Origin: Salinibacter sp. 10B
GTDB taxonomy: Bacteria > Bacteroidota > Rhodothermia > Rhodothermales > Salinibacteraceae
Reading direction: 5' to 3'
DNA: 64,000 nucleotides
Assembly: GCF_002954405.1 (NCBI RefSeq)
Contig: NZ_MQWC01000004.1
Coordinates: 3,040,668-3,104,667 of the forward strand
Shown: one piece after another, positions 25,347-34,270 of the stretch
How positions within the stretch are numbered: the first letter of the stretch is position 1
Layout of the letters: each line of letters begins with the position of its first letter
Notes under the pieces: generated by a model
Told to the model about the DNA's origin: nothing
What the model saw: the letters and a program-made list of their open reading frames with translations, nothing else
The model's database searches: none
Made by a program: the position numbers and the translations under genes

Positions 25347-26719
25347 GCGCGGGCCGCCGTGGAGCGGTCCCTCTCCCTCTCGCCCGACGCCAGGCGAGAG
25401 GCAAGAGTTTTGGCCCGTGCGTAGAGGTTGTGGACGTGGGTGTAGGTGAAGTTAGCACTCCGCCCCAGTCGGTGCAGGTTTTCGAAACGGTCGAGGTAGT
25501 TGCCGAGACGTTCGGCCGTCTTTTCCGCGCCCACCTCCAGGATGGGATAGGCGAAGGGCACGGTGTGGTGATCGAATGCCACGATATCGTCGCCGTCGGT
25601 GAGGCCCTGCGCCGCGAGCAGGGCGCGGGCTTCCTCCCGGAGCGTGTCGGCGGACCGGCTCCACGCGGCGTCGTCGCGGTGGCAGGGCAGTTCCAGCACC
25701 ACCACCGTCTGGTCGTCCGGAGCCATGTCGGGACTCCGGTTTGTGGGCTCGTACAGGCGGGTGAACGGCACGTGGCGGGAGGGAAAGTAGAGCGACGCGT
25801 TCGGCGTGAGGCGGGGGCGATCCAGACCCAGTACCGCCAGCCGGAGGTGTCGAAAGCGAATCGATGATGCGAGGTCTTGAATCTCGGCGGGCGGGGCAGG
25901 ATCGAGCAGGCGCAGGACGAGGGTGAGAGGCAGGGTACTCACGACGGTCTCGACGTCAATCGTCTCCGTCTCGTTCACCGTCACGGCCTCCACGCGGGTC
26001 CCGTCGTGGGCGATGCTCGTAATGCGCGTCCCGGTGCGGATATGGTCGCGGCCCAGCGCGTTGGCGGTAGCCTCGGCGATTTGCCCGTAGCCGTGCTTTG
26101 GGTAGTAGAAGGAGCCGTCCAGGTGGCGGGCCTTCCCCTTCGAGCTCCCGAAGGCCTCCAGGAAAAAGGTCGTCAGGTCGAGCCCTTCCAGCCGGTCCCC
26201 GGCCACGCGAGGGGAGAGCCGTTCGGCGTCGGCGCCCCACAGCTTCTCGGTGTAGTTGAGCAGGAAGAGGTCCGCGAGGGTGGGGCCGTAGCTCTGGTGT
26301 GCCATCTCGCGGAAGTGGTCGGCGTCGGTCGAGACGCGCGGAATGGACAGCTGCTCCCACGAGATGCGGGCGAGAAGCGACGGCGGCAGCTTCCGGAGGA
26401 GGTCGACGGGCGCAAGCGGAAAGTCGATGCGGCGTCCCCGCCAGCAGATTTGGCTCGGCGCGTCGATCCGCCGCAGGTCGTCGCCCAGCAGGGCCTTCAC
26501 GTCGGCGGTGATCTCGTCATTTTTGTCGTGAAACCGGTGGGCGCCGGTGTCGTAGCGGAAGGGGCCGAGCCGGAGGGTGCGTGCGTTTCCGCCCACAGCG
26601 TCGGCGGCCTCCAGCAGGCGCACGGGCATGCCCTGTCGGTCTGCGTAGAGCCCGGTGGCCAGCCCGGCCGGACCGGCCCCCAGCACTGTGATCGGCATGT
26701 CGGAGGGGTTAGTGCTCAT
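25343..26719 (-). CDS. FAD-dependent oxidoreductase, protoporphyrinogen oxidase/UDP-galactopyranose mutase-like
   Basis: 458 residues from ATG at 26719 (MSTNPSDMPITVLGAGPAG); ATG 26698 is the alternative. The FAD-binding motif GAGPAGLATGLYADRQG is near the N-terminus, followed by LLEAADAVGGNARTL and a YDTGAHRFHDKND segment. FLLNYTEKLWG at about residues 160-170 is typical of the amine-oxidase/Glf-like group found in polysaccharide clusters. The C-terminal part is PFAYPILEVGAEKTAERL. The start overlaps the stop of the upstream glycosyltransferase gene by 11 bases, so the two are co-transcribed and probably act on the same glycan or lipid-linked sugar. Confidence 0.85.
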   Translation of the reverse strand: MSTNPSDMPITVLGAGPAGLATGLYADRQGMPVRLLEAADAVGGNARTLRLGPFRYDTGAHRFHDKNDEITADVKALLGDDLRRIDAPSQICWRGRRIDFPLAPVDLLRKLPPSLLARISWEQLSIPRVSTDADHFREMAHQSYGPTLADLFLLNYTEKLWGADAERLSPRVAGDRLEGLDLTTFFLEAFGSSKGKARHLDGSFYYPKHGYGQIAEATANALGRDHIRTGTRITSIAHDGTRVEAVTVNETETIDVETVVSTLPLTLVLRLLDPAPPAEIQDLASSIRFRHLRLAVLGLDRPRLTPNASLYFPSRHVPFTRLYEPTNRSPDMAPDDQTVVVLELPCHRDDAAWSRSADTLREEARALLAAQGLTDGDDIVAFDHHTVPFAYPILEVGAEKTAERLGNYLDRFENLHRLGRSANFTYTHVHNLYARAKTLASRLASGERERDRSTAARA

Positions 26720-28208
26720 AAACGGACACTGTGACTTTGGGCCACATGCGATTGACGTGTGGGTTGTGGTAGAATCGTTTTGTTCGCGTCGGGGTGCGGT
26801 CGGGGAGCGCGGCGTAGGTGCCCACGACGATCGTCCGTCCCTGCTCAGCCCGGCGCGCGCGGCGGACGTCACTGCTGTCCTCCACCGACAGGAAGCGCGC
26901 CTCCACCTGCTGGCGGCGCAGGTACGTATGGACGAGCGGCTTAGACACCACCCGCGTGGGGCCGGGCCGTTCGGTCTGCTGTTCGACAAACGTCTTCGCC
27001 TGCGCGATCGCCGACGGGGTGCGGTGCTGATTTACCAGCACGAGCGTCACGGCAGCGTAGGCACCTGCGATTCCCAGGGCGACTGCCTGGCCCCACCACC
27101 GCTGGAGTCGCCAGAGTGCCGCTGCTCCGGCTGCCGGCAGCGTCAGCAGAAGGGGCAACAGCGGGAGCACGTGCCGGCTCTTGTGCACCACGTTCTGGCC
27201 CACAAAGATCCAGACGCCGTAGAGCCCCGTGCAGAGCACAACGAGCCAAAAATGCCGCTCCCGCCAGCCCCCGTTCCGCCCGAGCCGCGGTGCCCCGAGG
27301 CCGCCGAGCCCGAGCACACCTGCGCCCACGAGGAGGGTGAGCGGATGGCGGCCCGGCCACCAGGCCCCAAGGCCGTCGGCCCAGAGGCCCTGCACCAGTC
27401 CCGCGACGCGGCGGCTCAGGTCCGACTCCGTCTGCACCGTGCCGCCGAACTCGGTGAAGTGTCCGGTCGTCTGTCCCCACGCCACGTCGACCAGGGGCCA
27501 AAAGCCGGTGTCGACGATCATCGGGACGAGCCACACCGCCACGCCGGCCGCGCCCACTCCCATCAGACGGACGGGATGCCGAGACCGCCCCAGCACCCAC
27601 AAGGCCGGTACGATCACCAGCGGAAGGTACGAGAGCCGCAGCCCCGCCAGGAGGGCCGTCAGTCCGATGCCCGCGAGAGCCGCCCGTTCCTGGACTTTGT
27701 TTCCGTCCAGTGCTCGCACCAGCAGGGCCAGGGCCGCCAGCGCATTGGTTGTGCCCAACAGGTCGGGCATGTAGCGATTTCCCATCAGCCACAGCAGCGG
27801 ACTGAAGAACACGGTTCCGCTGATGGCGATTCCCTCCACGGACCGCAGCGGCACATCGCGCAGCCGGAGCAGGCCCCAGATGATGCCCACGGTGGCCAGC
27901 CCGCCAACGATCGAGAAGCTCGCGCTGAACGAGCCGGTGGAGAGGTAGAACAGTTCGGCCGCCGCCCAGAACACGGGATATCCCGGAAAGTGCGGCTGCA
28001 GCGCCGCAATGTCGTACGCGTCCGCCACGCTGAGAGCGAAGCGCAGGCTGTCGGGGTCTTCGATGTACGTTATGGTCGTGGCGAGGCGGCTGCCGACGCA
28101 GGCCAGCACCAGCGCTCCCCACGCTACGCCGGGCATCCGCCCGTACCGCCGGAGCGCCCGACGCCACGCGGCCGGAACCTGGGAGGTAGCGGCGGTAGAC
28201 GCGTTCAT
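26709..28208 (-). CDS. polytopic membrane glycosyltransferase-like protein (GT39/PMT type)
   Basis: 499 residues with about ten to twelve hydrophobic segments, such as WGALVLACVGSRLATTITYI, SFSIVGGLATVGIIWGLL, LAALALLVRAL, LLLTLPAAGAAALW and AVALGIAGAYAAVTLVLV. The first periplasmic loop holds an acidic motif (TYIEDPDSLRFALSVADAYD) and FPGYPVFW. This arrangement is typical of lipid-linked-sugar-dependent glycosyltransferases of the dolichyl-phosphate-mannose type. A soluble C-terminal region of about 100 residues follows. It acts in the inner membrane with the active site outside. The next gene (FAD oxidoreductase) overlaps it. Confidence 0.78.
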   Translation of the reverse strand: MNASTAATSQVPAAWRRALRRYGRMPGVAWGALVLACVGSRLATTITYIEDPDSLRFALSVADAYDIAALQPHFPGYPVFWAAAELFYLSTGSFSASFSIVGGLATVGIIWGLLRLRDVPLRSVEGIAISGTVFFSPLLWLMGNRYMPDLLGTTNALAALALLVRALDGNKVQERAALAGIGLTALLAGLRLSYLPLVIVPALWVLGRSRHPVRLMGVGAAGVAVWLVPMIVDTGFWPLVDVAWGQTTGHFTEFGGTVQTESDLSRRVAGLVQGLWADGLGAWWPGRHPLTLLVGAGVLGLGGLGAPRLGRNGGWRERHFWLVVLCTGLYGVWIFVGQNVVHKSRHVLPLLPLLLTLPAAGAAALWRLQRWWGQAVALGIAGAYAAVTLVLVNQHRTPSAIAQAKTFVEQQTERPGPTRVVSKPLVHTYLRRQQVEARFLSVEDSSDVRRARRAEQGRTIVVGTYAALPDRTPTRTKRFYHNPHVNRMWPKVTVSVYEH

Positions 28209-28241
28209 GTTCGAGTTGATGTCTGCGTGGGAGACAACAAC

Positions 28242-28271
28242 GCCCCTCTCCCACTGAAGTGGAAGAGGGGC
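28242..28271 (-). terminator. hairpin terminator downstream of the DUF4856 lipoprotein gene
   Basis: Arms GCCCCTCT (28242-28249) and AGAGGGGC (28264-28271), with an inner CCACT/AGTGG pairing and one mismatch. On the minus strand it is followed by GTTGTTGTCT rather than a pure T-run. It sits between the stop at 28325 and the next minus-strand gene. Confidence 0.6.
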
Positions 28272-28324
28272 AGTTGATCAAGCATCACCGGTAGAGACCG
28301 GAGTTGATCCTCAGAACCTGGTGG

Positions 28325-29587
28325 TTACCAGTTTTGCACGTTGGTGTCTTTAAAGTCGTAGGCGTCCTGAAGGATGCCCGTTGCGGCCTCGAGCTCGTTC
28401 GCGTATTCCTCCGCCGTCATCTCGCCGTACGGCGGGGCGTTCCCGATGTCCTCCAGGATATCGTTCAGTTGCGTTTCGCTCAACGCACTGTTGTAGAACT
28501 GAAGTCCCCAGGCAAATGCCTTTGCCTCGCCCCAGGCACCCTCGTCAATGTCTCCTTGACTCAGTGTCCCGCTGACCTCGTCGCTGTTCAGAGTGCTCTC
28601 CATAGAGTTGATGTAGTGAATCACGTTGACCGCAACGACTTTCTCCCAGGCGTTGAGGGCCGTCTGGGCGTGGTCGGACGGGGAGTCTCCGTTCTCGATG
28701 TCTTTCCGTCCCTGTACGAGTGCTTCGAAGGCCTTACCGGCAAAGTCGTTGGGCTCGCCGGTTTGCTGAGCTGCGGCGGAGCGCTCAATGGCGTAGGCGG
28801 CCCAGGTGTGAACGTACTCGCTCGTCAGGTCGACGGAGCCGTTTTCGTCCAGGTCCCGCGCGATGATCGGGTCGTCCCCACCGTCGGTGGCTAGGCCCTC
28901 AACCCCTCCACTGTAGTCAAGGAAGGGCTCAAGGGCACGCGGGAAGCCGAAGTAGCCGAATGCTTTGTCCCACTGCTCAGCTTGGTCTCCGGAGACGTTC
29001 CCATTGGCGAAATCGTTGAGGATCGCTGCGCCCCGGCCGTAGATGGGCGTGCCCAGCAGCATCTTCTCGGCAAACTGACTCAGGACAATGCCGTTGTCCG
29101 TTCGAACGATGTTTTCCGATCCGGCTCGTTCGAGATAAAACTCGAGCATCTGATTCGTGGATATTTGCGACTCAGGGTCGGGGGAGTCGCCATTTTCCAG
29201 ATATTGACTTCGCACGAGCGGGGTGTCGTCCGTCAGCGAAGAGAGGTTGACCGTTCCCTCGAAGTCCCCGTAGACACTCTGTTCGGGGGAGCCTTTGATA
29301 GAGGGGACCGTCGTGTCGTTCATGTCCCCTGTGTACAGGGCTTTGAGGTTGCTTGCGGAGTTGTTCGACACTGCGTCGTCCGACCCGGTCCGAATGCCGA
29401 GGTCGAAGGCCAGCAGGTTCGCGACGGTCTGGGAGCCGTAATCATTGGACGGATACTCGAACGTGCTCGTCTCGTCGCCATTGTCGCCCCCGTTCGAGCC
29501 GGTGCTGTCGCAGCCCGTCAGGACCAGCCCGACGGCGAGAAGGGGAATGAGGAGAAGGCGTGTGTAGCGCAGGAAAGAATGATGCAT
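28325..29587 (-). CDS. DUF4856-type lipoprotein, probably metal uptake
   Basis: 420 residues from ATG at 29587; the signal (LLLIPLLAVGLVLTGC) ends in a lipobox Cys. A low-complexity Gly/Asn/Asp linker follows. The mature part matches the DUF4856 pattern of imelysin-neighbouring lipoproteins: VANLLAFDLGIR, EFYLERAGSENIV, KMLLGTPIYGRGAAILNDFANG, WDKAFGYFGFP, HTWAAYAIERSAA, EKVVAVNVIHYINSM and AFAWGLQFYN. It lies 109 bases downstream of a TonB receptor gene and a small lipoprotein gene, all on the minus strand, so a role in outer-membrane metal (iron) acquisition is likely. It is probably anchored in the outer membrane. Ends at a hairpin terminator. Confidence 0.82.
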   Translation of the reverse strand: MHHSFLRYTRLLLIPLLAVGLVLTGCDSTGSNGGDNGDETSTFEYPSNDYGSQTVANLLAFDLGIRTGSDDAVSNNSASNLKALYTGDMNDTTVPSIKGSPEQSVYGDFEGTVNLSSLTDDTPLVRSQYLENGDSPDPESQISTNQMLEFYLERAGSENIVRTDNGIVLSQFAEKMLLGTPIYGRGAAILNDFANGNVSGDQAEQWDKAFGYFGFPRALEPFLDYSGGVEGLATDGGDDPIIARDLDENGSVDLTSEYVHTWAAYAIERSAAAQQTGEPNDFAGKAFEALVQGRKDIENGDSPSDHAQTALNAWEKVVAVNVIHYINSMESTLNSDEVSGTLSQGDIDEGAWGEAKAFAWGLQFYNSALSETQLNDILEDIGNAPPYGEMTAEEYANELEAATGILQDAYDFKDTNVQNW

Positions 29588-29696
29588 AGATGCGTATGCG
29601 TTAGTGAAAAAGTGCTCCGTGTGAGGGGTGCTTTCTGTGTGAGGAAGGGGTTCCGTCCTTCGGATTTCGGAGGGCGGGGCCCTTTTCTGTGTGATT

Positions 29697-32255
29697 CTAA
29701 AAGTCGTACTGAATCGAGAGATTGACCTGGCGGCGGGCACCGGGAATGATGCCGGTGCTCAGGTTGGCGCTCGGCTGGCGGGGATTGGAGTGTAGCCGCG
29801 AACCGATGTAGACGTTGTCCGTCACGTTCTTGGCGGTGAGTTGGACGCTGAGGGCGTCGGAGTACGCGTAGGTGGCCCCGGCGTCGAGTACCGCGTGGGC
29901 GGGCACCGGTCCCCGCTCGCCCCGGTTGTTGGTCATCTCCAGGTTTTCGAGGTCGGTGTAGAAGCGGCCCGTGTAACTGAGGTCCGTGGACAGGGTGAGC
30001 CCAATCTCCGAGAAGGTCTTTGACAGGCCTACCGTGGCGGTGTGGTTGGGCGCAGCGGGCAGTTCGTTGCCACTGATATCCTCCGGCGCACCGTCGATGG
30101 CGCTCGAAACGGTGCCCTGCACGACTGCCGACTGGAGGTAAGTGTACGACACGTCCAGCGCAGGCAACGGCCCGGCGAAGGCCCCACCCTTCACTCGGGT
30201 TCGCGCCTCCAGGCCGTAGCTCTCCACAATGCCCAGGTTTTTCTGGAAGCGGGTGCGTCCCCCGACGAGGTTTTCCACGTACAGGTAGAACCCAGTGACT
30301 TCGAACTGGCCGGCGGCCGAGCGGCCCCGCACGCCCAGCTCCGAGTTCCAGCTCTTCTCGGCCTTCAGGTCAAATCCGCCCCCATCCGCGCCGGTGGCGC
30401 TAGGCGGGTCGAAGCCCACGATCGCGAACGTTGCACTGGAGGGCGGGGTGTAGCCGCGGTGAACGCCGCCGAAGAGACGGAGATTGCTCTCGCCGAGGCT
30501 CGGGCCCAGGTCGGCCGCGCCCACATTCCAGTTGAAGCCGAGTCTGGGAAGGGGCACCACACTCGTCTGGTCGCGGTACTGGCTGCCGTTGAGGCGGTTG
30601 ATGCGCGACTGCTCGAAGACCTCCAGCCGGACGCCGGGCGAGAGGCGGAGCGCCCCCCACTGCACGTCCTCCAACGCGTGAAGCGACAGGGCGCGCGTCT
30701 CGTAGACCGAACTGCCGCCAATAATCGTCACGGGCCCGGGATCGGACACGTCGCCCTGGTAGAAGACGCCCTCCCGCACGCCCACCTCGTCGCTAATCTT
30801 GCGATTGTCTTTGAAGCGTTCCCAGTGCAGGCGACCGCCGATCTCCAGGTCGGCCTCCTGGCCGAAGAGGGCGTGCCGGATGCCAAGCGAATGCTCGGCA
30901 CCTGTCACGTAGAAGGTCCGAACGTTGCCGAAGTAGGGCTTGTCGTCCAACGTGAGATTGTCCACTACGTCGCTGATGCCGACGCGCATGAGGGGCCCCG
31001 GTGTATTCGGCGGGACCGGTTGGGCATCCACGTCTGCGTTTTGGTAATCGTCGGCCCGCACGAACACGTCCTTTTCTCGCCACCACGGACGGTGGAAGAC
31101 ATTGGCGTAAAATCGCGTGGTCCCCTGCACAGCATCGCTGTAGCGGCGGTTGTAGACCGTTCCGAGCGACGCCCGGTAGATTTGATAGAGGTCGTCGTCC
31201 TTGGGGTTGAAGTCCGGATCGGTGCGGAAGGTGTAGGGCGTAAGGCCCGTGTACGTGGCGTTGAGGCGCTCGTAGTCGGCGTTGAGCTTCACGTACAGCG
31301 ACCGGCTGTCCCCGAGGTTGGCTCGCAGCTTGGCGGTGCCGTTGAACTGACGGAAGTCGTTGTTTTGGCGGAAGCCGTTTCCCCGTTTGAAGAGGAGCTG
31401 CACCTGTGGACGCACGTCGTCGGTCCCGAAGCCGCCGACCTCGCCGAACGCACTGACGTAGCCGTTCGTGCCGGGCGTCAGCTCGAGCGTGCCGCCGGGG
31501 GAGCGGCGCTGGGGGCGGCTGGTAACGTAGTTGATGACGCCGGCCATCGTCTGCGGCCCGTGCCGGATCGTGGAGCTGCCCTTAATGACCTCAATCTCCT
31601 CGATACGCTCAATGGGCGGGTTGTAGTAGAGCGGCGAGAAGACGTAGGGCGCTGGCTGGATCGGCATCCCGTCCTCCATCACCAGCACACGCTGGGTGCG
31701 GCGCGGCTGCAGGCCGCGGATGCCCACCGACATGCGGGTCTGCGTCATCCCGTCGTCGGCCAGGCCGTACACGCCGGGCACGTGCTTGAGCGCTGCCTGC
31801 GAGCCGATAGGGTCCATCTGCTCCAGGGCGGCGGCGTCGACCTTCGAAGCCGCTCCCGGGATGGCTGCGCGGGCACCCTGCGAGGTCCCGGTGATCTGCA
31901 GGCCCGCGAGCTCCACCGTCGCGCTTTCCAACTCCACCGTGATGCGCGTCGTCCGGCTCGGCCGCACCCGAACGGAGCGAGTGTGCGTGACGTAGCCGAC
32001 GTATCGAACTTGCAGGGCCACCGTGTCGGCGGGCAGGTCGTCGAGAACAAAGCGGCCGTCGCTGTTGGTTGCGGTGCCAAGGGACGTGGCACTGTTCACG
32101 AGGCTGACCGTGGCGTTTGGGAGGGGGCGCCCACTCGCCGCGGTGACGACCTGACCGGCAATTTGGCCATCGCGGTCCGCCTGTGCCGTCGCCAACGGCA
32201 CCCAATTTAGACTAAGTACAAAGACTAGAGCAAGTCCCGAAAGAAGCGTTCGCAT
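29697..32255 (-). CDS. TonB-dependent receptor, FecA-like, with carboxypeptidase-like N-terminal domain
   Basis: 852 residues. Signal peptide ending near ATAQA, then a carboxypeptidase-regulatory-like beta-domain (GQVVTAASGRPLPNATVSLV, GRFVLDDLPADTVALQVRYVGY) at about residues 30-115. The plug domain follows (ALKHVPGVYGLADDG, VGIRGLQPRRTQRVLVMEDG, EVIKGSSTIRHGPQTMAGVINY). A 22-strand-type barrel runs to the C-terminal aromatic motif LSIQYDF. It imports a ligand across the outer membrane using TonB energy. The resemblance to FecA-type receptors and the DUF4856 neighbour point to a siderophore or ferric-citrate-like substrate, which is inference. The operon runs 32561 to 28325. Confidence 0.9.
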   Translation of the reverse strand: MRTLLSGLALVFVLSLNWVPLATAQADRDGQIAGQVVTAASGRPLPNATVSLVNSATSLGTATNSDGRFVLDDLPADTVALQVRYVGYVTHTRSVRVRPSRTTRITVELESATVELAGLQITGTSQGARAAIPGAASKVDAAALEQMDPIGSQAALKHVPGVYGLADDGMTQTRMSVGIRGLQPRRTQRVLVMEDGMPIQPAPYVFSPLYYNPPIERIEEIEVIKGSSTIRHGPQTMAGVINYVTSRPQRRSPGGTLELTPGTNGYVSAFGEVGGFGTDDVRPQVQLLFKRGNGFRQNNDFRQFNGTAKLRANLGDSRSLYVKLNADYERLNATYTGLTPYTFRTDPDFNPKDDDLYQIYRASLGTVYNRRYSDAVQGTTRFYANVFHRPWWREKDVFVRADDYQNADVDAQPVPPNTPGPLMRVGISDVVDNLTLDDKPYFGNVRTFYVTGAEHSLGIRHALFGQEADLEIGGRLHWERFKDNRKISDEVGVREGVFYQGDVSDPGPVTIIGGSSVYETRALSLHALEDVQWGALRLSPGVRLEVFEQSRINRLNGSQYRDQTSVVPLPRLGFNWNVGAADLGPSLGESNLRLFGGVHRGYTPPSSATFAIVGFDPPSATGADGGGFDLKAEKSWNSELGVRGRSAAGQFEVTGFYLYVENLVGGRTRFQKNLGIVESYGLEARTRVKGGAFAGPLPALDVSYTYLQSAVVQGTVSSAIDGAPEDISGNELPAAPNHTATVGLSKTFSEIGLTLSTDLSYTGRFYTDLENLEMTNNRGERGPVPAHAVLDAGATYAYSDALSVQLTAKNVTDNVYIGSRLHSNPRQPSANLSTGIIPGARRQVNLSIQYDF

Positions 32256-32318
32256 AGGGAAAACAGTCGTGCAGTCGCGCGTGGAAGCAGGAAACCGTAC
32301 CTCGAAACTACCGTGCTG

Positions 32319-32561
32319 TCAGAAGCGCTCCGGATTCTTCTGAGCGGGGGATGCTTTCGTTGAGTCGGCTTCCGTGGCTGCATCCGGCTGAGCGAGTTTT
32401 TCGATGACGCTGTAGCTGCCTCCCCCATCAGACTCTCCATCCGACGGGCCCAACACGGGATCGTCGGAGCACGCAGAGATCAACACCGAGACGGCAATCG
32501 CCATAGTCGCAACGACGGCGAAGGCCCATCTCTGATCGAGTAACGAGCGAACGATATACAC
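32319..32561 (-). CDS. small lipoprotein, first gene of TonB receptor operon
   Basis: 80 residues. The N-terminus (AFAVVATMAIAVSVLISAC) is a lipoprotein signal with Cys at about 31. The mature part is short, acidic and Ser/Asp-rich (DGESDGGGSYSVIEKLAQPD). No family was recognised. It lies 63 bases upstream of the TonB receptor start, on the same strand. It may be a small accessory surface lipoprotein. Confidence 0.6.
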   Translation of the reverse strand: MYIVRSLLDQRWAFAVVATMAIAVSVLISACSDDPVLGPSDGESDGGGSYSVIEKLAQPDAATEADSTKASPAQKNPERF

Positions 32562-32728
32562 GGGAGGCCGGGGGTTTTTACTTATTTAGACTGATTGTAT
32601 ATAACGAGCGCCTATCTCTTGCTCAAGTGCTCACGGCTCAGTTGTTTGAATAAACTCGTAATGCATGTACGGTCCCGACCCTGCGAGGGCCTCTTTCCTC
32701 TCCGCTCTGCTCATGTACTTTCTGCCCC

Positions 32729-33226
32729 ATGTTTGACTTCACCTCCCCTTCTCCGGATCCTGCCAGCGCCTGGCGCAACGTCGACGACCCGGTTATGGGC
32801 GGCGTTTCGGAAAGCACGTTCGCGGCCACGGACGACGGCGCAGCGTTCACGGGCACCGTCTCCTTAAAACAGGGCGGCGGCTTTGCCTCGGTACGCGCGC
32901 CCGAAGCGGACTACGACCTGCATGCACACGACGGGCTGCGTCTCCACCTGCGGGGCGACGGCAAGCAATACTGGTTCACGGCGTATACCACCTCGGGCGG
33001 ATCGGTCAGCTACCGCGTCCCGATCCAGGTTCCGCGCGAGTGGACAATCGTCCGTATCCCCTTCGCTGAGCTCACGCCGTACCGGCGCGGCACGAAGCGC
33101 CCGGACGCGCCCCCGTTCGATCCGTCGGAGGTCCGCACGATTGGGTTTCTGATTGCCGACGAACAGGAGGGACCGTTCCAGCTCGAGGTGGCGTGGATTC
33201 GCGGCTGGACGGACCCTTCCGACTAG
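32729..33226 (+). CDS. CIA30 family protein
   Basis: 165 residues. It has the CIA30 (complex I intermediate-associated protein 30) fold signature, WRNVDDPVMGGVSESTF, then FTGTVSLKQGGGFASVRAPE, LRLHLRGDGKQYWFTAYT and TIGFLIADEQEGPFQLEV. This is a jelly-roll, carbohydrate-binding-like domain. The bacterial versions have no proven role; complex I assembly is shown for the eukaryotic relative only. No signal peptide, so it is probably cytoplasmic. It stands alone, divergent from the TonB receptor operon. Confidence 0.88.
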   Translation: MFDFTSPSPDPASAWRNVDDPVMGGVSESTFAATDDGAAFTGTVSLKQGGGFASVRAPEADYDLHAHDGLRLHLRGDGKQYWFTAYTTSGGSVSYRVPIQVPREWTIVRIPFAELTPYRRGTKRPDAPPFDPSEVRTIGFLIADEQEGPFQLEVAWIRGWTDPSD

Positions 33227-33436
33227 CGATGGAGAGAGTGCCGTCGCAGACATCCGTCCTTTTTCTTGGGCAGGTCCCTCGTTCCAGGCAGGGGCCCGCC
33301 TCCGATCCGATGTTCAAAACGGGAAAACGAAGAGGGTTTTCGCAGAAAAGAGATCGGAAGATCGGATCGAAGGTGCGCTCCTTCTGCTAGGACAGGACGG
33401 TTCCCATGTTCCCTGTGGTATCCGTACTTCTTTCTT

Positions 33437-34096
33437 ATGCCCGACCTCTTTGACAATCCGTCCGATGAGAAAAAGTACGTCGCCATTGCCGGCAACATCG
33501 GTGCCGGGAAAACTGCTCTAACGGACGTTATGGGGCAGTACTTTGGGTGGGAGACCGTCTATGAAAAGGTGGACGAGAATCCGTATCTCACCGATTTCTA
33601 CAACGACATGCGGCGGTGGGCCTTCAATCTGCAGGTCTTCTTTTTGTCCCGCCGCTTCAAGCAGTTGCAGAAGATTGAAGAGATGGAGGACTCGGTGGTG
33701 CAGGACCGCTCCATCTACGAGGACGCACAAATCTTTGCCCGGAACCTCTATGAGATGGGCCTGATGAGCGGGCGCGACTACGAGAACTACGTCAATCTCT
33801 TTGGCATCATGACCTCGTACCTTACGCCCCCGACCCTACTGGTGTATTTGCGTGCGTCCGTTCCCACCCTCGTGAACCACATTCAACAGCGCGGCCGCGA
33901 CTACGAGTCCACCATCCGCATCGATTATCTCGAGCGTCTGCAGGGACACTACGAGGAATGGATCGACGAGTACGACCGCGGGCCAAAACTCATCGTCGAC
34001 ATTGACGAGCGGGATTTCGTGAATAACGATGAGGACCGGCGCGCCGTGCTGAATCAGATTGAAAGCCGGCTGTTTGGTCTCTTTGCCGACGAATAG
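33437..34096 (+). CDS. deoxynucleoside kinase
   Basis: 219 residues from ATG at 33437 (MPDLFDNPSDEKKYVAIAGN). The frame upstream has no similarity. P-loop GNIGAGKTALTD at residues 19-30, substrate-binding EKVDENPYLTDFYND, the DRS motif in VVQDRSIYEDAQIFARNL, and the lid RGRDYESTIRIDYLERL. It phosphorylates deoxyribonucleosides (probably deoxyadenosine or deoxyguanosine, by resemblance) with ATP in the salvage pathway, in the cytoplasm. Length is normal. It is 210 bases after the CIA30 gene and is not clearly co-transcribed. Confidence 0.92.
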   Translation: MPDLFDNPSDEKKYVAIAGNIGAGKTALTDVMGQYFGWETVYEKVDENPYLTDFYNDMRRWAFNLQVFFLSRRFKQLQKIEEMEDSVVQDRSIYEDAQIFARNLYEMGLMSGRDYENYVNLFGIMTSYLTPPTLLVYLRASVPTLVNHIQQRGRDYESTIRIDYLERLQGHYEEWIDEYDRGPKLIVDIDERDFVNNDEDRRAVLNQIESRLFGLFADE

Positions 34097-34270
34097 GTTC
34101 AGGTCGGGCCACGCCATTTTGGATACGCCTCTGCCTCTCCGAAAGACGAAGGGACTGGGGGAGACGGCGCTTGCCGTCCGCAATACTAAAATACACCGTT
34201 GTCGGGCCGCGCCGCTGAACCGGCAGTGGCATCGTATGGGCTCGACTCGTCAGACGTGCTACGCCCACTC

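Noticed and set aside
26655-28277. 540-codon open frame antisense to the glycosyltransferase gene
   Set aside because: The minus-strand frame encodes a coherent polytopic membrane protein; the plus frame is Pro/Arg/His-rich without domains.
30042-32210. 722-codon open frame antisense to the TonB receptor
   Set aside because: The receptor has signal peptide, plug and barrel; the antisense frame is a shadow.
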